Origin: Kluyvera sp047971185
GTDB taxonomy: Bacteria > Pseudomonadota > Gammaproteobacteria > Enterobacterales > Enterobacteriaceae
Reading direction: 5' to 3'
Assembly: GCF_047971185.1 (NCBI RefSeq)
Contig: NZ_JBKDZH010000058.1
Span: 47,891 to 111,890, forward strand
DNA: 64,000 nt
The translations under genes were made by a program, and so were the position numbers. The notes under the pieces are model-generated. The model was not told the origin of the DNA. It did not search any database and worked only from the letters and a program-made list of their open reading frames with translations. This document shows positions 59,114 through 64,000 of this stretch, in pieces (the first letter of the stretch is position 1; the number at the start of each line of letters is the position of its first letter).

Positions 59114-60295
59114 ATGGAAACGTCACTGGCTGCGGATGAACAACAGCAGCAGCGTCAGGCCACGCTCGCGGCTGACCGCTTTTTCTTTATGTCGCCGTAC
59201 CGTAGTTTTACGACCTCGGGCTGCTTCCAGCGCTTCACCTGCCCGGCGGAAGGGGGCGATGCGCCCGATAGCGCCTTTCAGCAAGGCCTCGCCTCGGCGT
59301 TCGCCGCGGCAAAAGCGGCAGGCATCGCCAACCCGGTGATGGTGGGGGCGATTCCGTTTGATACCCGTCAGCCGTCCGCGCTGTTTATCCCGGAGCGCTG
59401 TGACGCTTTCTCACGCACCGCAAAGCAACAATCCTCACGCTATCACGCCTCCCGTGAGCCGATGGGCGTGATTTCGCGCCAGGAAATCCCTGAACATCCT
59501 GTCTTCCTCGATATGGTTGCCCGCGCCGCGGCGCTGACGGCGACGCCGCAGGTCGACAAAGTGGTGCTTTCACGACTGATTGATATCGACGCTGAACAGC
59601 CGCTGGATAGCGGCGCGCTGCTGGAGCGCCTGGTGGCGCAGAACCCGGCGAGCTTCAACTTCCACGTACCGCTGCCCGACGGCGGCGTGCTGCTGGGGGC
59701 CAGCCCGGAGCTGCTGCTGCGTAAAGAGGGCGATCGCTTCAGCTCGCTGCCGCTGGCGGGCTCCGCGCGTCGTCAGCCGGATGACGTGCTGGACCGCGAG
59801 GCGGGGAACCGTCTGCTGGCCTCGGAAAAAGACCGCCATGAACATGAGCTGGTGACCCAGTCGATGAAGCGCACCCTGGCACCGCGCAGCCTCCAGCTGA
59901 CGTTGCCGCAAACGCCGCAGCTGATCACCACGCCAACCCTGTGGCATCTGGCGACGCCGATCGAAGGGCAGGCGAAGGCGGCGGAAAACGCCCTGACGCT
60001 GGCCTGCCTGCTGCACCCGACGCCGGCGCTGAGCGGTTTCCCGCATCAGGCGGCGAAGCAGGTGATTACCGAGCTGGAGCCGTTCGAGCGCGATCTGTTC
60101 GGCGGCATCGTTGGCTGGTGCGACGCGGAGGGGAACGGCGAGTGGGTGGTGACGATCCGCTGCGCGCGCGTGCAGGCTAACCGCGTGCGCCTGTTTGCCG
60201 GGGCGGGCATCGTACCGGCCTCCTCGCCGGAGTCCGAATGGCGCGAAACCGGCGTCAAACTTTCCACCATGCTGAACGTATTCGGCCTGCATTAA
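59114..60295 (+). CDS. entC: Isochorismate synthase (EntC)
   Basis: The protein has 393 residues from the ATG at 59114 (GGAGGATGAT directly upstream). It is a chorismate-binding fold enzyme: VDKVVLSRLIDID, FNFHVPLPDGGVLLGASPELLLRKEG, PLAGSARRQPDDVLD, ASEKDRHEHELV, TPTLWHLATPIEG and GIVGWCDAEGNGEWVVTIRCARV, which hold the Mg and substrate residues. It converts chorismate to isochorismate, the first step of 2,3-dihydroxybenzoate synthesis. Confidence 0.95.
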   Translation: METSLAADEQQQQRQATLAADRFFFMSPYRSFTTSGCFQRFTCPAEGGDAPDSAFQQGLASAFAAAKAAGIANPVMVGAIPFDTRQPSALFIPERCDAFSRTAKQQSSRYHASREPMGVISRQEIPEHPVFLDMVARAAALTATPQVDKVVLSRLIDIDAEQPLDSGALLERLVAQNPASFNFHVPLPDGGVLLGASPELLLRKEGDRFSSLPLAGSARRQPDDVLDREAGNRLLASEKDRHEHELVTQSMKRTLAPRSLQLTLPQTPQLITTPTLWHLATPIEGQAKAAENALTLACLLHPTPALSGFPHQAAKQVITELEPFERDLFGGIVGWCDAEGNGEWVVTIRCARVQANRVRLFAGAGIVPASSPESEWRETGVKLSTMLNVFGLH

Positions 60296-60304
60296 GGAAT
60301 CATC

Positions 60305-61915
60305 ATGACCGTAGAATTTACCCGCTGGCCGGACGCGCTCGCAGCGCGCTATCGCGAAAAAGGCTACTGGCAGGATCTGCTGCTCACCGACATGGTGACG
60401 CGTCACGCCGAAAGTGACGCGATTGCGGTTATCGACGGCGAACGCCAGATAAGCTACCGCGCGCTTAACCAGGCTATCGACAACCTGGCCGCGACGCTGC
60501 AAAGCAGAGGGTTGCAGCGGGGTGAAACGGCGCTGGTGCAGTTGGGCAATATCGCCGAGTTTTATATCGCCCTGTTCGCGCTGTTGAAGATTGGCGTTGC
60601 GCCGGTCAACGCGCTGTTCAGCCATCAGCGCAGTGAATTGAACGCTTACGCCGAGCAGATTGCGCCGGCGGTGCTGATTGCCGATCGCGGACACGCGCTG
60701 TTTGCGGACGATACGTTCCTTAACGCCTTCGCGGAGCAGCATCGTTCCCTGCGCGTGACGCTGCTGCGTCACGGTGAAGGGGAGCAGTCGCTGGAAGCGG
60801 CTCTGGCGCAACCGGCCGTGGGCTTTACGCCGACGCCAACCGCCGCCGATGAAGTCGCCTTTTTTCAGCTTTCTGGCGGCAGTACCGGCACGCCCAAGCT
60901 TATTCCGCGCACCCATAACGATTATTACTACAGCATTCGCTGCAGTAATGAGATTTGCCGCTTCGACGCGCAGACGCGCTACCTGTGCGCGATTCCCTCG
61001 GCGCACAACTACGCCATGAGTTCGCCGGGGGCGCTCGGCGTTTTCCTCGCCGAGGGTACGGTGGTGCTGGCGGCAGACCCCAGCGCGACGCTGTGCTTCC
61101 CGCTGATCGAAAAACATCAGGTTAACGTTGCGGCGCTGGTGCCCCCGGCGGTGAGCCTGTGGCTGCAGGCCATTGCCGAAGGAGAGGGTAACGCTCAGCT
61201 GCGTTCGCTGACGCTGCTGCAGGTGGGGGGCGCGCGCCTCTCCGCCACGCTGGCGGCGCGTATTCCGGCGGAAATTGGCTGCCAGCTTCAGCAGGTGTTC
61301 GGCATGGCGGAAGGGCTGGTGAACTACACCCGTCTGGACGATACGCTGGAGAAAATCCTCAACACCCAGGGCTACCCGATGTGCCCGGACGATGAAGTGT
61401 GGGTCGCGGATGAAGACGGCAACCCGCTGCCGCGCGGTGAAGTGGGGCGGCTGATGACGCGCGGCCCGTACACTTTCCGCGGCTACTACAAAAGCCCACA
61501 GCATAATGCCAGCGCGTTTGATGCCAACGGCTTCTACTGTTCCGGCGACCTGATCTCGATTGATGAGGACGGCTACATTACCGTGCAGGGCCGGGAAAAA
61601 GATCAGATTAACCGCGGCGGCGAGAAGATTGCCGCCGAAGAGATTGAAAACCTGCTGTTGCGTCATGAGGCGGTGGTCCACGCGGCGCTGGTCAGCATGG
61701 AAGATACCCTGCTGGGCGAGAAGAGCTGCGCGTATCTGGTGGTAAAAGCGCCGCTGCGCGCGGTGCAGGTCCGCCGTTTTCTGCGCGAACAGGGCGTTGC
61801 CGAATTTAAGCTGCCGGATCGCGTGGAGTGCGTGGATGAACTGCCGCTGACCCACGTCGGTAAAGTGGATAAAAAACAATTACGTCAGTGGCTGGCAAGC
61901 CGCTCGCTGGCCTGA
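60305..61915 (+). CDS. entE: 2,3-dihydroxybenzoate-AMP ligase (EntE)
   Basis: This 536-residue adenylating enzyme has FFQLSGGSTGTPKLIPRTHNDYYYS (P-loop), QVFGMAEGLVNYTRLDD, YCSGDLISIDEDGYITVQGREKDQINRGGEKI and THVGKVDKKQLR (catalytic Lys). It activates 2,3-dihydroxybenzoate with ATP and loads it on the carrier domain of EntB. It starts 9 nt after entC. Confidence 0.96.
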   Translation: MTVEFTRWPDALAARYREKGYWQDLLLTDMVTRHAESDAIAVIDGERQISYRALNQAIDNLAATLQSRGLQRGETALVQLGNIAEFYIALFALLKIGVAPVNALFSHQRSELNAYAEQIAPAVLIADRGHALFADDTFLNAFAEQHRSLRVTLLRHGEGEQSLEAALAQPAVGFTPTPTAADEVAFFQLSGGSTGTPKLIPRTHNDYYYSIRCSNEICRFDAQTRYLCAIPSAHNYAMSSPGALGVFLAEGTVVLAADPSATLCFPLIEKHQVNVAALVPPAVSLWLQAIAEGEGNAQLRSLTLLQVGGARLSATLAARIPAEIGCQLQQVFGMAEGLVNYTRLDDTLEKILNTQGYPMCPDDEVWVADEDGNPLPRGEVGRLMTRGPYTFRGYYKSPQHNASAFDANGFYCSGDLISIDEDGYITVQGREKDQINRGGEKIAAEEIENLLLRHEAVVHAALVSMEDTLLGEKSCAYLVVKAPLRAVQVRRFLREQGVAEFKLPDRVECVDELPLTHVGKVDKKQLRQWLASRSLA

Positions 61916-61928
61916 AGGAGAGAACAAT

Positions 61929-62783
61929 ATGGCAATTCCAAAACTGCAGGGCTACGCGCTGCCCACCGCGCTGGATATCCCGGAAAACAAGGTGAACTGG
62001 GCGTTTGAACCGGCGCGCGCGGCGCTGCTGATTCACGATATGCAGGAGTATTTCCTCAACTTCTGGGGCGAAGACAGCGAGATGATGGACACGGTGGTGG
62101 CCAACATCGCCGCGCTGCGCGACTTCTGCAAGAAAAACGCTATTCCGGTCTATTACACCGCGCAGCCGAAAGAGCAGAGCGATGAAGACCGCGCGCTGCT
62201 GAACGACATGTGGGGGCCGGGGCTGACCCGCTCGCCGGAACAGCAGCGGGTGATTGCCGCGCTGGCGCCGGACGAGCAGGACACCGTGCTGGTGAAGTGG
62301 CGCTACAGCGCTTTTCACCGCTCGCCGCTGGAGCAGATGCTCAAAGAGACCGGGCGTAACCAGCTGATCATCACCGGGGTGTATGCGCACATCGGCTGCA
62401 TGACCACCGCGACCGACGCCTTTATGCGCGATATCAAACCGTTCTTCGTGGCCGACGCGCTGGCGGACTTCAGCCGCGATGAGCACCTGATGTCGCTGAA
62501 GTACGTTGCTGGACGCAGCGGCCGCGTGGTGATGACCGATGAACTGCTGCCGTCTGTTCCGGCCAGCAAAGAGGCGCTGCGCACGCTGGTGCTGCCGCTG
62601 CTCGATGAATCCGACGAGCCGTTCGACGACGATAACCTGATTGATTACGGTCTGGATTCGGTGCGCATGATGGCGCTGGCAGCCCGCTGGCGGAAAGTGC
62701 ACGGCGATATCGACTTCGTGATGCTGGCGAAAAATCCAAGCATTGACGCCTGGTGGGCGCTGTTATCCCGCGAGGTGAAATAA
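61929..62783 (+). CDS. entB: Isochorismatase/aryl carrier protein (EntB)
   Basis: This 284-residue protein has two domains. The isochorismatase covers residues 1 to about 205 (AALLIHDMQEYFLNF with the catalytic Asp; LIITGVYAHIGCMTTATDAFM). An aryl carrier domain at about 212-284 carries the phosphopantetheine Ser in LIDYGLDSVRMMALA. It makes 2,3-dihydro-2,3-dihydroxybenzoate and later holds the activated acid for EntF. Its stop overlaps the entA start (TAATG). Confidence 0.96.
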   Translation: MAIPKLQGYALPTALDIPENKVNWAFEPARAALLIHDMQEYFLNFWGEDSEMMDTVVANIAALRDFCKKNAIPVYYTAQPKEQSDEDRALLNDMWGPGLTRSPEQQRVIAALAPDEQDTVLVKWRYSAFHRSPLEQMLKETGRNQLIITGVYAHIGCMTTATDAFMRDIKPFFVADALADFSRDEHLMSLKYVAGRSGRVVMTDELLPSVPASKEALRTLVLPLLDESDEPFDDDNLIDYGLDSVRMMALAARWRKVHGDIDFVMLAKNPSIDAWWALLSREVK

Positions 62784-63538
62784 TGGCCGGGTTCGATTTT
62801 CGTGGCCAGACCGTGTGGGTCACCGGGGCCGGTAAAGGCATTGGTTACGCCACCGCGCTGGCGTTCGTTGAGGCGGGCGCGCAGGTGACCGGCTTCGATT
62901 TAGCCTTCGACGGCGCGGACTATCCGTTTGCGACCGAGGTGCTGGACGTGGCCGATGCTCAGCAGGTCGCTCAGGCCTGTGAGCGCCTGCTGGCAGGCAC
63001 CGAGCGTCTGGACGTGCTGGTGAATGCGGCGGGGATCCTGCGTATGGGGGCCACCGATGCCCTAAGCCAGGCCGACTGGCAGCAGACCTTTGCGGTTAAC
63101 GTCGGCGGCGCGTTTAACCTTTTCCAGAATACGATGGCGCAGTTTCGCCGACAGCAGGGCGGAGCGATCGTCACCGTGGCCTCGGATGCCGCGCATACGC
63201 CGCGTATTGGGATGAGCGCCTACGGTGCCTCGAAGGCGGCGCTGAAAAGCCTGGCGTTAACCGTGGGGTTAGAGCTGGCGAGCGCTGGGGTGCGCTGTAA
63301 TATCGTTTCGCCGGGTTCAACGGATACCGATATGCAGCGCACGCTGTGGGTGAGCGATGATGCAGAACAGCAGCGTATTCGCGGCTTTGGCGAGCAGTTT
63401 AAGCTCGGCATTCCGCTGGGTAAAATCGCCCGTCCGCAGGAGATTGCCAACACGATTCTGTTCCTCGCTTCCGACTGCGCCAGCCATATCACGCTGCAGG
63501 ATATCGTGGTGGACGGCGGCTCGACGCTGGGGGCATAA
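62783..63538 (+). CDS. entA: 2,3-dihydro-2,3-dihydroxybenzoate dehydrogenase (EntA)
   Basis: The protein has 251 residues from the ATG at 62783. It is a classical SDR: TVWVTGAGKGIGYATAL for NAD, DVLVNAAGILRMG, and YGASKAALKSLALTVGLELAS with the catalytic Tyr/Lys. It oxidises the EntB product to 2,3-dihydroxybenzoate. It is translationally coupled to entB; entH follows after 1 nt. Confidence 0.95.
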   Translation: MAGFDFRGQTVWVTGAGKGIGYATALAFVEAGAQVTGFDLAFDGADYPFATEVLDVADAQQVAQACERLLAGTERLDVLVNAAGILRMGATDALSQADWQQTFAVNVGGAFNLFQNTMAQFRRQQGGAIVTVASDAAHTPRIGMSAYGASKAALKSLALTVGLELASAGVRCNIVSPGSTDTDMQRTLWVSDDAEQQRIRGFGEQFKLGIPLGKIARPQEIANTILFLASDCASHITLQDIVVDGGSTLGA

Positions 63539-63539
63539 G

Positions 63540-63953
63540 ATGATCTGGAAACGGCATTTAACCCTCGAAGAACTCAACGCCACCAGCCATAACACGATGG
63601 TGGCGCACCTCGGGATTGTCTATACCCATATCGGCGACGATAGCCTGGAAGCGGTGATGCCGGTGGACAGCCGCACCCATCAGCCGTTTGGCCTGCTGCA
63701 CGGCGGCGCGTCGGCGGCGCTGGCGGAGACCTTAGGCTCGATGGCCGGTTTTCTGATGACCCGCGAGGGACAGTGCGTGGTGGGTACCGAACTGAACGCC
63801 TCCCACCATCGTCCGGTGTCGCAGGGGCAGGTGCGCGCGGTATGCCAGCCGCTGCATCTGGGGCGGCAGAGTCAGAGCTGGGAAATCGTGGTGTTTGACG
63901 AACAGGGGCGGCGCTGCTGCACCTGCCGGCTGGGGACGGCGGTGCTGGGTTAG
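63540..63953 (+). CDS. entH: Proofreading thioesterase EntH (YbdB)
   Basis: The protein has 137 residues from the ATG at 63540. It is a hotdog-fold thioesterase: LGIVYTHIGDDSLEAVMPVDSRTHQPFGLLHGGASAALAETLGS, where the HGG region and catalytic Glu of AETLGS are visible. It removes wrongly loaded acyl groups from the EntB carrier domain. It is last in entCEBAH. The final 47 bases of the window hold no gene. Confidence 0.94.
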   Translation: MIWKRHLTLEELNATSHNTMVAHLGIVYTHIGDDSLEAVMPVDSRTHQPFGLLHGGASAALAETLGSMAGFLMTREGQCVVGTELNASHHRPVSQGQVRAVCQPLHLGRQSQSWEIVVFDEQGRRCCTCRLGTAVLG

Positions 63954-64000
63954 GTGTTGTGCTCGATCCCGGCGGCGCGGGTGGTGGGGCGGGGAGCCCC

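Noticed and set aside
59570..61879. A 769-codon open frame on the minus strand opposite entC and entE
   Set aside because: It is arginine/glutamine/histidine-rich with no recognisable domain and lies opposite two certain genes; GC-rich codon use keeps such antisense frames open.

Overview
This window is chromosomal DNA from an enterobacterium (Enterobacteriaceae). The closest resemblance is to the Klebsiella/Raoultella/Enterobacter group: GC-rich codon usage, E. coli-type backbone genes (yicN, nepI, yicS, yicL, murQP and a full enterobactin locus), no fepE between entF and fepC, and intergenic REP-like elements of the GTAGCCCGG and CCCTCTCCC/GGGAGAGGG kinds. The genus cannot be settled from the sequence alone.

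Layout. (1) 1-3.4 kb: a truncated LysR regulator, yicN, a small SRPBCC-fold protein whose start codon lies inside a perfect inverted repeat, a decayed toxin followed by an intact HigA-like antitoxin, and the purine nucleoside exporter nepI. (2) 3.5-8.4 kb: a sugar PTS locus (LamB-type porin, separate IIA, IIC and IIB of the lactose/cellobiose family) divergent from a LacI-type repressor, with no glycosidase beside it. (3) 8.5-16 kb: a gallate-type meta-cleavage cluster (aromatic acid transporter, GalA-like dioxygenase, a LysR protein with two DNA-binding domains, GalB/GalC/GalD-like enzymes) plus an unassigned DUF1932 dehydrogenase. Blocks 2 and 3 separate nepI from yicS, which are neighbours in E. 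coli. (4) 16-25.7 kb: yicS, an Rpn-nuclease remnant, yicL, the N-acetylmuramic acid genes murQP without an adjacent murR, a Bcr/CflA exporter, a short-chain dehydrogenase, a class-III aminotransferase and an AbgT-family transporter.

(5) 25.9-45.1 kb is the most interesting part: a carbohydrate locus built around a split transketolase, a FucI-fold isomerase, an FGGY kinase and a SorC-family regulator. Around these lie two GPH-family symporters, two cytoplasmic glycoside hydrolases (one of DUF4038/GH140 type, a family whose characterised member is an apiosidase), a degenerate ROK-type regulator, a secreted nucleoside-hydrolase-like protein and an ABC importer with a DUF2291 lipoprotein. Five copies of a 33-bp A/T-rich composite element lie in the three promoter regions and tie the blocks into one regulon. 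The best reading is import and hydrolysis of plant apiosides (or another branched or rare pentoside), then isomerisation, phosphorylation and transketolase cleavage of the sugar. The FucI-like isomerase would stand in for the xylose-isomerase-fold enzyme known for apiose.

(6) 45.1-64 kb: the enterobactin locus, entD-fepA / fes-ybdZ-entF / fepDGC / entS / fepB / entCEBA-entH, with Fur-box-like sequences in its three divergent promoter regions. It makes, exports, re-imports and hydrolyses the siderophore.

All assignments come from reading the translations and DNA by eye; no database search was run. Gaps over 300 bases: none lacks an annotated element. The largest intergenic stretches (7109-7404, 30674-30987, 37369-37663) are regulatory and are described.
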